36,781 nucleotides of DNA from Oscillospiraceae bacterium (GTDB lineage: Bacteria > Bacillota > Clostridia > Oscillospirales > Oscillospiraceae): NCBI GenBank assembly GCA_017428565.1, contig JAFRQP010000061.1:1-36781 (forward strand), written 5' to 3'. Shown piece after piece: positions 24,772 through 32,936 of this stretch. The notes under the pieces were generated by a model, which saw only the letters and a program-made list of their open reading frames with translations, was not told the origin of the DNA and searched no databases. The translations under genes and the position numbers were made by a program. The first letter of the stretch is position 1; the number at the start of each line of letters is the position of its first letter.

Positions 24772-24865
24772 CGGGAAGTCTCCTTTCCTGTTTTTCCAGC
24801 CTACAGGATACCCGCTTTCGCCGCAAGAGGCAATCCACCATCCGGCCCGCCCGCTCTACAAAACG

Positions 24866-24901
24866 GGAGCGCCCCCGGTTTTTTCTCTACCGGGGACGCT
24901 C
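24866..24901 (-). terminator. Terminator-like hairpin after the XRE gene
   Basis: Minus strand GGAGCG and CCCCGGT segments pair with ACCGGGG and CGCTCC around an AT-rich loop. It lies between the 3' end of the XRE gene and the degV start. Confidence 0.65.
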
Positions 24902-24935
24902 CGCTCACTCTACGATTCGTAGAATATCCGTGTTT

Positions 24936-25583
24936 TCAAGGGCTTTCGGCTTCGTTGCCCGCTTTCTCCATTTTGGCCGCGGTTCCCTTCTTCGGCCGCT
25001 TCTGCACATGAAAGCTGAGGAAGACCAGCGCCTCCGCCAGCACGGCGATGAGAAAGATCTGCCAGGGGTTGTGGTTGAGGAACAGCAGATAAAAGGCGCC
25101 GAACAGACTCAGCACAAAGAGCGCCACCACATATTTCAGATAGTGCGTCCGCTTGAAGATGCACAGCAGCACCATCCAGGTCAGCACCGACACCGGGAAG
25201 GCCGCAACAAAGATCTTCCAGCGCACCATATCCGCCAGCCACAGGGCCACGAAAGCCGTCAGCGCCAGGGTCCAGACCCCCAGCACGGCGATGGCGATGA
25301 TGACGCTGGTGCTGTACACCACGTCCTGCTTGGGATCCTCCGCCGTCCGGGTGGGCTCCCAGCTCGTGTGGGAGGAGAGGATGTAGTCCACCGTCACGCC
25401 GAAGAGCTCCGCCATCTGGGTCAGCACATAGGCGTCCGGGATGGCCTCGCCCCGCTCCCACTTGGAGATGCTCTTGTCGGAATAATTCAGTTTTGCCCCC
25501 AGCTCCGCCTGGGTAAGCCCTGCGGCGGTGCGGAGGTTGATGAGGTTGCCGGCTGCCACCAGCTTCAGTTCTTCCAGCTGCAT
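24936..25583 (-). CDS. XRE-family regulator with C-terminal membrane domain
   Basis: 215 aa. An N-terminal helix-turn-helix of Cro/CI type spans residues ~5-60 (NLINLRTAAGLTQAELGAKL, NYSDKSISKWERGEAIPDAY, typical XRE layout). After a ~35-residue linker, four or five hydrophobic segments reach the C-terminus (for example VIIAIAVLGVWTLALTAFVA). This suggests a membrane-tethered regulator. I chose the ATG at 25583 because AAAAGGAG lies 8 nt upstream; an in-frame ATG at 25601 lacks a site. Targets and signal are unknown. Confidence 0.85.
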   Translation of the reverse strand: MQLEELKLVAAGNLINLRTAAGLTQAELGAKLNYSDKSISKWERGEAIPDAYVLTQMAELFGVTVDYILSSHTSWEPTRTAEDPKQDVVYSTSVIIAIAVLGVWTLALTAFVALWLADMVRWKIFVAAFPVSVLTWMVLLCIFKRTHYLKYVVALFVLSLFGAFYLLFLNHNPWQIFLIAVLAEALVFLSFHVQKRPKKGTAAKMEKAGNEAESP

Positions 25584-25757
25584 AAGGCGGCTCCTTTTCA
25601 TAGTTAAAAGAGATTATATCATGTTTTTTCTGTTTTTTCAACGGAGAGGCTGGACAAAATTCCGATCTTGTGTAAAATAGGTTTGCATTCCGGACGAGCG
25701 TTTTCCGCGCCCCCGGACAAACGGAAAAGGATCCGCCCCCGGGCGGGAGGAGGAAGC

Positions 25758-26489
25758 ATGACAGAAGCGAAAAAGGAAGCCCTGGGTCTGCGGCTGTGGC
25801 GGCTATTTCTGCGGGCGCTGCCCCTGATCGGGCTCACCGCCCTGGGGCTGTGGCTGTGGCTCAGCGGGGAGAAGCCCTCTGTTGACATGATCAAGGAGGC
25901 CGTCCGGACCTATACCGACGACAAGCCCCTGATGGTGGCGCTGTTTTTGCTGCTGCTCTTCGCGCTGAAGAGCGTGTCCCTCATGTTCCCGATCCTGGTG
26001 CTGATGGCGGCCTGCGGGGCCCTGTTCCCGCTGCCGGCGGCCATTCTGATCGCCACTCTGGGCACCGCCCTCACCCTGAGCATCCCCTACTTCATCGGCC
26101 GGGGCGCCGGGCCGGACATGACGGTGAAGCTGCAGGAAAAGCACGAACGTCTGCGGGAGCTGCGGGCCCTGCGCCGGCGCAACGAGTTTTTTCTGGCCTT
26201 TCTGATCCGCATCATCGGCATCCTGCCCTGCGACGTGGTGAGCCTGTATCTGGGCAACACCCGGATGCCCTACGTAAAATACGTGGTGGGCGGCGTGCTG
26301 GGCTTCATGGCCGACATCCTCACCGCCACGGTGGTGGGCATGAAGGTGGAGGACCGGAGCTCGCCCTGGTTCTGGGGCGCCATCGCGGTGAATCTGCTGG
26401 TGGCCGGCGGCTCCACGCTGTTTTATACCTTCTACCGCAAGCGCCACGGCGACGAGGACGCGCCGGAGGCGGAGCAATCGGAGGAATGA
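25758..26489 (+). CDS. TVP38/TMEM64 (DedA-like VTT domain) membrane protein
   Basis: 243 aa with about five to six hydrophobic segments. The VTT signature area is FPILVLMAACGALFPLPAAI, then SIPYFIGRGAG and later FLIRIIGILPCDVVSLYLG with VVGGVLGFMADI, as in TVP38/TMEM64/DedA relatives. These proteins are linked to lipid scrambling or undecaprenyl-phosphate and membrane homeostasis in other organisms. The ATG at 25758 follows GGGAGGAGG; the in-frame sequence upstream is less plausible. Its own terminator follows. Confidence 0.87.
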   Translation: MTEAKKEALGLRLWRLFLRALPLIGLTALGLWLWLSGEKPSVDMIKEAVRTYTDDKPLMVALFLLLLFALKSVSLMFPILVLMAACGALFPLPAAILIATLGTALTLSIPYFIGRGAGPDMTVKLQEKHERLRELRALRRRNEFFLAFLIRIIGILPCDVVSLYLGNTRMPYVKYVVGGVLGFMADILTATVVGMKVEDRSSPWFWGAIAVNLLVAGGSTLFYTFYRKRHGDEDAPEAEQSEE

Positions 26490-26536
26490 AGCGCGGCTTC
26501 GAAAGAAGAAAGCCCTTCGATCCTTCTCCTTCATGC

Positions 26537-26572
26537 AAAAACCCAGCCTCACTGAAGCGAGGCTGGGTTTTT
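26537..26572. terminator. Bidirectional terminator
   Basis: AAAAACCCAGCCTC with GAGGCTGGGTTTTT, between the convergent VTT and SH3b genes. Confidence 0.92.
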
Positions 26573-26589
26573 CTCGTTATTCTCTTGGA

Positions 26590-27153
26590 TCAGGGCGCCT
26601 TTTCGGAGATGAACTCCCCTGCCACGTAGCCGATCACGGAATCGTTGTACCAGATCTTGCACCAGCCGCCTTCGTAGCCCAGGATCTTTACCATGGTGCC
26701 CTTGGGCAGGCTCTCATAGATCTTGTAATTGGTGCCGGGGCCCACGCGGAAGTTGGCCCAATCCACCGTGGTGTAGCCGATCTTGGCATAGAACTTCTCT
26801 TCCTGGGTGGCGGTGGGGTAGTACATGTCGCCGGTATCGTCGGCAAACTCGATCTCACCCTCCTGTCCGTCGGAATTGTCGTCGGCGCTGGCCTCGGGCG
26901 CGGGAGTGGGGGCGGGCGTCGCGGTGGGCACCTCGACAGGCACCGTGGTGGGCGCGGTGGTGGGCAGCGTCTCCACCGGGGCGTACTCCACAGGCGTGTC
27001 GGGGCCGCTGACGATGGCGGGAGGCGTCTCGATGACCATGTTGTTGTCACCGGGGTCCACATTCTCCACGACCTCGGCCTCCTTGGTTTCGCCGCAGGCC
27101 GCCAGGGCGAAGACCGCGGCAAGGATCAAAATCAGAGCAAGCAGCTTTTTCAC
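26590..27153 (-). CDS. SH3b-domain lipoprotein
   Basis: 187 aa. A lipoprotein signal with lipobox FALAAC (Cys20) is followed by an acidic, Thr/Pro/Val-rich stalk (~25-105). A C-terminal bacterial SH3 domain spans ~125-185 (NFRVGPGTNYKIYESLPKGT, VKILGYEGGWCKIWY). It is probably anchored on the outer face of the membrane and binds cell-wall peptides or partner proteins. The ATG at 27153 follows TAGGAGG. The following clostripain-like gene on the same strand is also surface-directed, but a 210-bp spacer separates them. Confidence 0.92.
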   Translation of the reverse strand: MKKLLALILILAAVFALAACGETKEAEVVENVDPGDNNMVIETPPAIVSGPDTPVEYAPVETLPTTAPTTVPVEVPTATPAPTPAPEASADDNSDGQEGEIEFADDTGDMYYPTATQEEKFYAKIGYTTVDWANFRVGPGTNYKIYESLPKGTMVKILGYEGGWCKIWYNDSVIGYVAGEFISEKAP

Positions 27154-27214
27154 GGATAAAACCTCCTAACCATAACATGCAAAAGGCGATTCGTCCACTT
27201 ATGTTTGCAGCGGT

Positions 27215-27227
27215 ATTGTACCACAGC
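27215..27227 (-). promoter_or_regulatory. Extended -10 promoter of the SH3b lipoprotein
   Basis: Minus strand GCTGTGGTACAAT, the same CTGTGGTA block seen upstream of plsC, the PRTase-like gene and the GNAT gene; no clear -35. Confidence 0.55.
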
Positions 27228-27302
27228 TTCGGGAAAAAGAAAACATAATTTTTCTTAATATCCGGGCAAAAACCTGGAAATTCAAGGCAAAGTGGGGAAT
27301 GG

Positions 27303-27362
27303 GGGTTCCGCGTTCCGGGTTCAGCGTTCAGCGGGCGGGGGGATTCTCAGAACGCAGAACGG
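27303..27362. repeat. GTTCAGC-type heptad array
   Basis: Units GTTCCGC, GTTCCGG, GTTCAGC, GTTCAGC, then an inverse run CAGAACGCAGAACGG, just beyond the 3' end of the clostripain-like gene. Confidence 0.65.
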
Positions 27363-27363
27363 A

Positions 27364-29877
27364 TCAGCCGCGCAGGCTCTCTGTCCAGTAGTGCTGCTGG
27401 TAGAGGTCGGTGAAGCGGAAGGTGTAGACCGGGCGGTCGCTCTCGTCCAGGGGGACGTTTTCGACCTTCACGCCGTCTTCCCCGATGATCAGGGGCGCGC
27501 CCAGGTAGTAGCTGTTCTCATAGGTCCCGTCGTAGCGGTAGTAGTCGCAGAGAAAGTCCAGCCGGTCGCCGGGCTGCAGGAGGCGGATATTGGTCTGGGC
27601 GTCGGCGTCGCTGGTGTTCTCCAGGTCCACCGGCTCGCCCGGCTCAGTCTGGGTCTTGGGCAGCTCCTGAAGCTCCTGGTCCTCGTAGACCGTGCGGATG
27701 CCGATGACCGCGCCCTCGCCGGTCTCGCCGTCGAAGCGGATCAGCAGCTCCACCCGCTCGCCGTTGAGCTCGGCGGGCACGTAGCCGTAGAAGCCGTTGT
27801 CCACGGCGTACTCGTGGTAGTAGGCCACCGGGTGATCGTTGATGGCCACCCAGCTGCGCTCCTGGGGCGCCAGCAGGGCGCCGTCCTCGTCCCAATCAAA
27901 GACCATGTCCAGGCCCATGTCCAGGTAGCCCTCGCCGTCGTCCAGGAAGAGGTTCAGCGCCAGGCCCTCCACCATGGCCCACTGCTCCTCGGGCAAGGCG
28001 ATCACATACTCGCCGGCGGCGTTCTGGGTCCAGGTCAGCTTAGTGGGGTCGAAGTGGTTGGCCGCGATGTAGGCGGCGGTGTCCTCGGTGCTGATGCTGC
28101 GGCCGAAGAGGAAGCCGGTGTTGCCGGAGGAGAGGCCCGGGATGGCGCCGAAATCGCCGCCGCCCAGGAAGCCCTCCAGCAGGCCGGTCAGATCATAGCT
28201 GCTGGAGGAGGCGCCGCTGTAGCCGCCGCCAAAAAGGCTGGCATAGGGGTTGTTGCTGCCGCCGGAGGCCACCTGGCCGCTGACCTCCATGCTGGCAAAC
28301 TCCCGGATGCACTGGGAGTAGCTGGAATCCATGCCGATGGCCTGGTAGGTCTTCACGGCCTTGTCCACATTGGCAGTCTTCCGATAGGGGAAGTAGATGG
28401 AGAGGCCATAGGCGTTGGACATGTTGGAGGAGGTGCGGTTGTACTTCACCGCGCCCAGCAGAGCCTCGGCCAGAGCGCGGCTCTCCGCGGTGTCCAGGTT
28501 CCTGGCGAAGTGGACCAGGTCGATCTGGTCGATGGCGGTGCTGCGGGCAAACTCACGGGCGCCGTTGCGGGCGTTGGAGACCTGCTGGAAGCCGTCGTTC
28601 TGGATCAAACCGATGACGGACTTGGAGAAGTCCCGCATGGCATCGGGCACCGTGGCGGAGAGCTCCGCGATATCCACCACCGAGAGGGTGGCGGACTGGC
28701 CCGGGCACTGGCTGGAGCAGGTGCGGACAAAGTCGTCCACGATGTTCTTGCCGATGTCCACGCTGGGCATGGAGGTGTTGTTGGAGAGCTTGGTGAGCCA
28801 GTCGGTGTAGTACCAGCCGATGCCGGGCTCGGTCTCCTCGGAGGCGATCATGTAGTCCGCGTAGGGCTCCAGCATGAGACCGGTCTCCACGGTGGCCATC
28901 AGGCAGGCGTCGAAGCCCACGATGTCGAACTGGATGCCGCCGTCCTTCAGCGCCCGGTCGATGCCCTCCAGAGGCATGGAGCCGCTGCGCTTGTTGTTCT
29001 CGTCATAGCCGTAGCCGCTGACAGAGCCGCCGCCGTGATCCCAGAGGATCAGCATATAGCGGTTGGCGGGGTAGTTTTTGGCGCCCCACTGGATGAAGCG
29101 GGTCAGCGTGGCGGGGTCGGTCATGGCGCCGGTGCCGTGGTTGTCCACCACACGCTTGAGACCGCCGCTCTGCACCTCGTAGATCTGGTTCTGCCGGCTG
29201 CTGATCACGCTGTTGTTCCACCGGGCGCAGCCGCCGGTGTAGACCAGCACGTGGACATTGGGGCCGATGGTGGCACGGGTCATCTCGGTCAGGTCCTTGG
29301 TGGCCATACCGCTGCGGGACTCCAGGTCCGTGCCGCACATGTAGATCAGGATGGTGACCTCATCCCGCTGGTTGCCCAGGATGCGGGTGTACTTGTCCCG
29401 CGCGCCGGAGGCCACGCTGGTGTCCACAGCGCCGGAGTTGACCTCCTGGGCGCTGCCGGAGTAGGAGGCGCCGGCCAGAAGGTTGGCGTAGGGGTTCGCG
29501 CTGCTCGTCGTGCTGCCGCTGCCGGAACCGCTGCCGCCGGGGATCAGGTTCCCGTAGGGGTTGGCGCTCACATCATTGTAGGCGCTGCCGCCGGAAAGCG
29601 CGCTGTCATCGCCGCCCCCCAGCAGGCCGCCCAGGCCGCCGCCTTTCAATAGCATGATAAGGACAAGGATGATGACGATGAGGATGCCACCGCCGCCGCC
29701 GGCCTTGGCGGCGCGGCTCATGCCCTGGCCGGCGGGCCGGCTGGGGCGGTTGGGGCGGTTGGGGTTGCTGCCGGCGCTGCCCACGGGACCGGTGTTCTGG
29801 CCCTCGCCGCGCCGATAGGCTCCGGTGCTCTGTCCGGAGACTTTGGTTTTACGACCCTGGGGTCTGTTCTCTGGCAT
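27364..29877 (-). CDS. Membrane-anchored clostripain-family (C11) cysteine peptidase
   Basis: 837 aa. A cytoplasmic Arg/Pro-rich N-terminus (~1-60) precedes one membrane span (~63-78, ILIVIILVLIMLL) and a Gly/Ser/Asn-rich linker with two SANPY(G/A)NL repeats. The clostripain domain begins at VTILIYMCGTDLES and contains ILWDHGGG (His281) and GFDACLM (Cys325), the expected dyad. The C-terminal ~300 residues are beta-rich and unassigned. I prefer the ATG at 29877, preceded by GCGAGG, over a TTG 9 nt upstream. Clostripain prefers Arg sites; specificity is not visible here. The substrate is unknown, probably extracellular. Confidence 0.9.
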   Translation of the reverse strand: MPENRPQGRKTKVSGQSTGAYRRGEGQNTGPVGSAGSNPNRPNRPSRPAGQGMSRAAKAGGGGGILIVIILVLIMLLKGGGLGGLLGGGDDSALSGGSAYNDVSANPYGNLIPGGSGSGSGSTTSSANPYANLLAGASYSGSAQEVNSGAVDTSVASGARDKYTRILGNQRDEVTILIYMCGTDLESRSGMATKDLTEMTRATIGPNVHVLVYTGGCARWNNSVISSRQNQIYEVQSGGLKRVVDNHGTGAMTDPATLTRFIQWGAKNYPANRYMLILWDHGGGSVSGYGYDENNKRSGSMPLEGIDRALKDGGIQFDIVGFDACLMATVETGLMLEPYADYMIASEETEPGIGWYYTDWLTKLSNNTSMPSVDIGKNIVDDFVRTCSSQCPGQSATLSVVDIAELSATVPDAMRDFSKSVIGLIQNDGFQQVSNARNGAREFARSTAIDQIDLVHFARNLDTAESRALAEALLGAVKYNRTSSNMSNAYGLSIYFPYRKTANVDKAVKTYQAIGMDSSYSQCIREFASMEVSGQVASGGSNNPYASLFGGGYSGASSSSYDLTGLLEGFLGGGDFGAIPGLSSGNTGFLFGRSISTEDTAAYIAANHFDPTKLTWTQNAAGEYVIALPEEQWAMVEGLALNLFLDDGEGYLDMGLDMVFDWDEDGALLAPQERSWVAINDHPVAYYHEYAVDNGFYGYVPAELNGERVELLIRFDGETGEGAVIGIRTVYEDQELQELPKTQTEPGEPVDLENTSDADAQTNIRLLQPGDRLDFLCDYYRYDGTYENSYYLGAPLIIGEDGVKVENVPLDESDRPVYTFRFTDLYQQHYWTESLRG

Positions 29878-30057
29878 AAGATGCAACCTCGCTTTCTTTA
29901 GAAGGAAAGGGCTTCGGCGTCCCTTCCCCCGCTTTTCTTCAAAGTGTTAACGCTTGTAGTTCAGTATAGCAGATTCTTTTTCCCGGCGCCAGTCCCCCGG
30001 CGCATTTTTTCCGCCCCAGGGACCTTTCTCTTTGAAAAAATGTGGGAAAACCCGCAC

Positions 30058-30086
30058 TTGCATGCGGAAACAGAATGTGATAAAAT
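30058..30086 (+). promoter_or_regulatory. rex promoter
   Basis: TTGCAT (30058-30063), a 17-bp spacer and TAAAAT (30081-30086). A TGTGA...ACAAAA stretch overlaps the -10 and may be a degenerate Rex site for autoregulation, but I would not assert it. Confidence 0.55.
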
Positions 30087-30122
30087 AAACAAAATGATTG
30101 GTCGGACAAGGAGAGCAGAAAC

Positions 30123-30800
30123 ATGAAACGTCTGAAGGTTTCCAACAACGTGATCCGCCGGCTGCCCCGCTATCTGCGCAAGCTGGACGAGCTGAGCGCC
30201 CAGGGGGTCAGCAGGGTGTCTTCCTCGGAGCTGGGAAAGCAGCTTGGGCTGACGCCGTCTCAGATCCGGCAGGACTTCAGCTGCTTCGGGGAGTTCGGCC
30301 AGCAGGGCTACGGCTACCACGTGCCCACGCTCCGGGCCCAGGTGGCCGCCATCCTGGGCATGGACCGGAATTACCGGGCGGTGCTCATCGGCGTGGGCAA
30401 CATCGGCCACGCGCTGATCGACAACTTCTGCTTCAGCGACTGGGGCTTTCAGCTCACCGCCGCCTTCGACGTGAAGCCGGAGGTCGTGGGCACCGTATTC
30501 AACAAGGTCCCGGTGCTGTCCGTGGAGGAGCTGCCCCAGTATCTGGACGAGCATGAGACCGATATCGCCGTGCTCGCCGTTCCCAAGGACGCCGCCATCC
30601 CCGTCACCCGCCTTCTGACCGCCCACGGGGTGGAGGCCATCTGGAACTTCACCAATGTGGAGCTCACGGAGCCCAACAGCAGCGTCATTGTGGAAAACGT
30701 GCATTTTTCCGACAGTCTGCTGTCTCTGAGCTACTTCGTCTCTGAGCGGCAGGACGAAAAGGCCGCCCGCGCCGCCCGGGAAGCGCGCCGGGAGCATTGA
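30123..30800 (+). CDS. rex: Redox-sensing transcriptional repressor Rex
   Basis: 225 aa. A DNA-binding repressor that senses the NADH/NAD+ ratio and controls fermentation and respiration genes. The N-terminal winged helix spans ~1-80 (VIRRLPRYLRKLDEL, SSELGKQLGLTPSQIRQDFS with the recognition helix, GQQGYGY). The Rossmann domain carries VLIGVGNIGHAL, AAFDVKPEVVG and AVLAVPKDAA. The length fits the family. The ATG follows AAGGAGAGC. It is followed by mnmE, but with a 178-bp repeat-bearing spacer. Confidence 0.97.
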   Translation: MKRLKVSNNVIRRLPRYLRKLDELSAQGVSRVSSSELGKQLGLTPSQIRQDFSCFGEFGQQGYGYHVPTLRAQVAAILGMDRNYRAVLIGVGNIGHALIDNFCFSDWGFQLTAAFDVKPEVVGTVFNKVPVLSVEELPQYLDEHETDIAVLAVPKDAAIPVTRLLTAHGVEAIWNFTNVELTEPNSSVIVENVHFSDSLLSLSYFVSERQDEKAARAAREARREH

Positions 30801-30978
30801 GAGTTTTGAGTTTCGAGTTTTGAGAGGACGAGATCCCCCTCCCTGTCATCGCGAACCTCCCTGCCGCTGACGGAAGGGGTCAACCTTCCTTCATTCCTTT
30901 ATTCCTTCATGTCTTCATTCCTTCATCCACACGGGGAGGGGCCTGTCCCCTTCCCCTTCTTTCTTTTGGAGGTCGCTT
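30801..30978. repeat. Repeat-bearing spacer between rex and mnmE
   Basis: Contains a GAGTTTT/GAGTTTC heptad run (30801-30823), the inverse of the array at 23857. A TGTCATCGCGAACC fragment at 30844-30857 is one base from the GIY-YIG element terminus. An eight-base periodic TTCCTTCA/TTCCTTTA run is at about 30885-30927. The mnmE ribosome binding site GGAGG lies at the end. Confidence 0.65.
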
Positions 30979-32337
30979 ATGTCTGAACCCATCGCCGCCA
31001 TCGCCACCGGCGCCCAGGTTGCCGCCATCGGCATCGTCCGCCTCTCCGGCGAGGGCGTGATCGCGCTGGCCGGGCGGCTGTTCCGCCCCGCGGGGGAGCT
31101 CCCCCTTGAGGCGCAGCCGGACCGGAAGCTCTGCTACGGCCGGCTCTGCCGCCGGGACGGGAGCCTGCTGGATCTGTGTCTGACCACCGTGAGCCGCGCC
31201 CCCAACAGCTACACCGGCGAGGACACCGTGGAATTTCAGTGCCACGGCTCCCCCCTGCTGCTGCGCACGCTTCTGGAGGAGCTCTTCGCCCTGGGCGCCC
31301 GGCAGGCCGGGCCCGGGGAATTCACCAAGCGGGCCTTCCTCAACGGCCGCCTGGGCCTCTCGGAGGCGGAGGCCGTGGCCGATCTCATCGACGCGGAGAG
31401 CGACGAGGCCCTGCGCAACGCCGCCGGGCAGCTCTCCGGCGCCATCCACCGCCGGGCCGAGGCCATCTATTCCGCCCTCTCGGACATCAGCGCACACTAC
31501 CACGCGGTGCTGGACTACCCGGACGAGGACATCGAGGACTTCCGCCTCCGGGACTACCGGGCGACCATGGAGGAGGCGCTGGAGCGTCTCAACCGGCTGC
31601 TCAGGAGCTTCGAGCGAGGCCGGCTTCTCAATGCGGGCATCCCCACCGCCATCGTGGGCCGGCCCAACGCGGGCAAAAGCTCTCTGCTGAACGCCCTGCT
31701 GGGCTATGACCGGGCCATTGTCACCGCCGTCCCCGGCACCACCCGGGACACCATCGAGGAGCGGCTGCGGCTGGGCGGGCTCTGCCTGCGGCTGATCGAC
31801 ACCGCCGGCATCCGGGACACGGAGGACGAGGTGGAGCGCCTGGGGGTCCTGCGCAGCCGGGCCGCCCTGGAGCAGGCGGAGCTGGTGCTGGCCGTGGTGG
31901 ACGGCAGCCGGGACTACAGCGACGAGGACCGGGAGATCCTGCGGGCCGCGGAGACGGCGAAGCGGGGTCTGGTGGTGCTCTCCAAGCGGGATCTGGCCGC
32001 GGTGACGGAGGAGATCGACACGCCTCTGCCCGTGATCCCGGTGAGCAGCCTCACCGGCCAGGGTCTGGAGGCGCTGGAGGCGGCCATCGCGGCCCTCTTC
32101 CCCCTGCCGGAGGCCCCGGCGGGCGAGATCCTCACCAACGCCCGCCAGCGGGACGCCGTGGCCCGGGCGGCCGAAGCGCTGCGCGCCGCGCTGGAGGCCA
32201 TGGAGCAGGGTCTGACGCCGGATCTGGTGCTGACAGAGACCGAGGGGGCCATGGCCGCCCTGGGCGAGCTCACCGGGCGCAGCGTCCGTGAGGACGTCAC
32301 CGACCGCATCTTCCGCCGCTTCTGCGTGGGGAAGTGA
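30979..32337 (+). CDS. mnmE: tRNA uridine-34 modification GTPase MnmE (TrmE)
   Basis: 452 aa. With MnmG it installs the carboxymethylaminomethyl (or related) group at C5 of wobble uridine in certain tRNAs. The N-terminal formyl-THF-binding domain starts PIAAIATGAQVAAIGIVRLSG and contains NSYTGEDTVEFQCHG. The G domain contains G1 GRPNAGKSS, switch/G2 TTRDTIEE, G3 DTAG and G4 SKRD. The C-terminus ends FCVGK, carrying the essential Cys of the family. The ATG follows TTTTGGAGG. No mnmG is adjacent. Confidence 0.97.
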   Translation: MSEPIAAIATGAQVAAIGIVRLSGEGVIALAGRLFRPAGELPLEAQPDRKLCYGRLCRRDGSLLDLCLTTVSRAPNSYTGEDTVEFQCHGSPLLLRTLLEELFALGARQAGPGEFTKRAFLNGRLGLSEAEAVADLIDAESDEALRNAAGQLSGAIHRRAEAIYSALSDISAHYHAVLDYPDEDIEDFRLRDYRATMEEALERLNRLLRSFERGRLLNAGIPTAIVGRPNAGKSSLLNALLGYDRAIVTAVPGTTRDTIEERLRLGGLCLRLIDTAGIRDTEDEVERLGVLRSRAALEQAELVLAVVDGSRDYSDEDREILRAAETAKRGLVVLSKRDLAAVTEEIDTPLPVIPVSSLTGQGLEALEAAIAALFPLPEAPAGEILTNARQRDAVARAAEALRAALEAMEQGLTPDLVLTETEGAMAALGELTGRSVREDVTDRIFRRFCVGK

Positions 32338-32590
32338 GAGCGAACGGTGATAGACTGACGCCGTGGGGGCGCATCACGATGCGCCCGCCGTCACGGGACA
32401 GCCTCGACCACCACCGCAGGGAGGGACTTACCCATCCCGCGGTCATGGGAACTCCCTCCGTCGTCCGCCTGGCGTGAGATCGGCGGACGCCACCTCCCTC
32501 GGAGAGGGAGGCAAAGTCCCCGCCGCCGTGGCGCGTTCCTCCATTTCTTCACCCCTTCATCCTATCTGCGCGCTATCCCGTACATTTTTC
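32338..32590. repeat. Palindromic repeats between mnmE and tRNA-Ser
   Basis: A hairpin GGGCGCAT-CACG-ATGCGCCC is at 32367-32386. A composite palindrome at about 32450-32511 has CTCCCTCCGTC, the stem GTCCGCC/GGCGGAC, and the hairpin CCTCCCTC-GGA-GAGGGAGG. The second belongs to the same family as the one inside the PMT-like gene at 11410. No gene is visible. Confidence 0.7.
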
Positions 32591-32619
32591 TTGACAAGCC
32601 AGCGGCGCTGTGATAATAT
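32591..32619 (+). promoter_or_regulatory. tRNA-Ser promoter
   Basis: TTGACA (32591-32596), a 17-bp spacer and TAATAT (32614-32619), 14 nt before the tRNA. Confidence 0.8.
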
Positions 32620-32632
32620 ACTCGGGCGGCAT

Positions 32633-32724
32633 GCAGAAGTACCCAAGAGGCCGAAGGGGCTCCCCTGCTAAGGGAGTAGGCGTGTATAAAGCGCGCGAGG
32701 GTTCAAATCCCTCCTTCTGCGCCA
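32633..32724 (+). tRNA. tRNA-Ser (anticodon GCU)
   Basis: A type II tRNA with a long variable arm. The acceptor GCAGAAG pairs with CTTCTGC, the anticodon stem CTCCC/GGGAG encloses CTGCTAA (anticodon GCT), the variable arm is GTAGGCGTGTATAAAGCGCG-like, and the T-arm holds GGGTTCAAATCCC. Discriminator G and encoded CCA. Confidence 0.96.
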
Positions 32725-32725
32725 T

Positions 32726-32757
32726 AAAAAGAGACTACCTTTGGGTAGTCTCTTTTT
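32726..32757 (+). terminator. tRNA-Ser terminator
   Basis: AAAAAGAGACTACC with GGTAGTCTCTTTTT. Confidence 0.92.
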
Positions 32758-32758
32758 A

Positions 32759-32902
32759 TGCCAGAGGAGGGATTTGAATCATGTCCGAAAGCCACGCAGG
32801 TGGCTTTCATCGACCAGTTCAAAAACTGGTCGATTCCTTGATTCCTTTTTGCCGTCCCCCACAAGGCAAAAAGGAATGCACGCAAATCCCTCCTTCTGCG
32901 TC
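32759..32902 (+). other. tRNA-tail-closed three-hairpin cassette, copy B (downstream of tRNA-Ser)
   Basis: The left arm GGAGGGATTTG pairs perfectly with the right arm CAAATCCCTCC. The right arm is part of an 18-base exact copy (32883-32900) of the tRNA-Ser 3' tail (32704-32721). Inside are GAAAGCCAC-GCAG-GTGGCTTTC (32787-32808), the perfect 11-bp stem ATCGACCAGTT-CAAA-AACTGGTCGAT (32809-32834) and the 13-bp stem ATTCCTTTTTGCC/GGCAAAAAGGAAT (32841-32877). Relative to copy A, several stem positions changed on both strands with pairing kept. Confidence 0.8.
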
Positions 32903-32936
32903 AAAAAAGAACCACCCAAAAGGGTGGTTCTTTTTT
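32903..32936 (+). terminator. Terminator after the first tRNA-Ser tail copy
   Basis: AAAAAAGAACCACCC-AAAA-GGGTGGTTCTTTTTT. Confidence 0.9.

Noticed and set aside
27292-29652. 786-aa plus-strand open frame opposite the clostripain-like gene
   Set aside because: Repetitive Ala/Gly/Val/His translation. The opposite strand has the peptidase motifs, a membrane span and a start site.
30058-30095. Rex operator upstream of rex
   Set aside because: Only a loose TGTGA...ACAA similarity. It is not symmetric enough to call.
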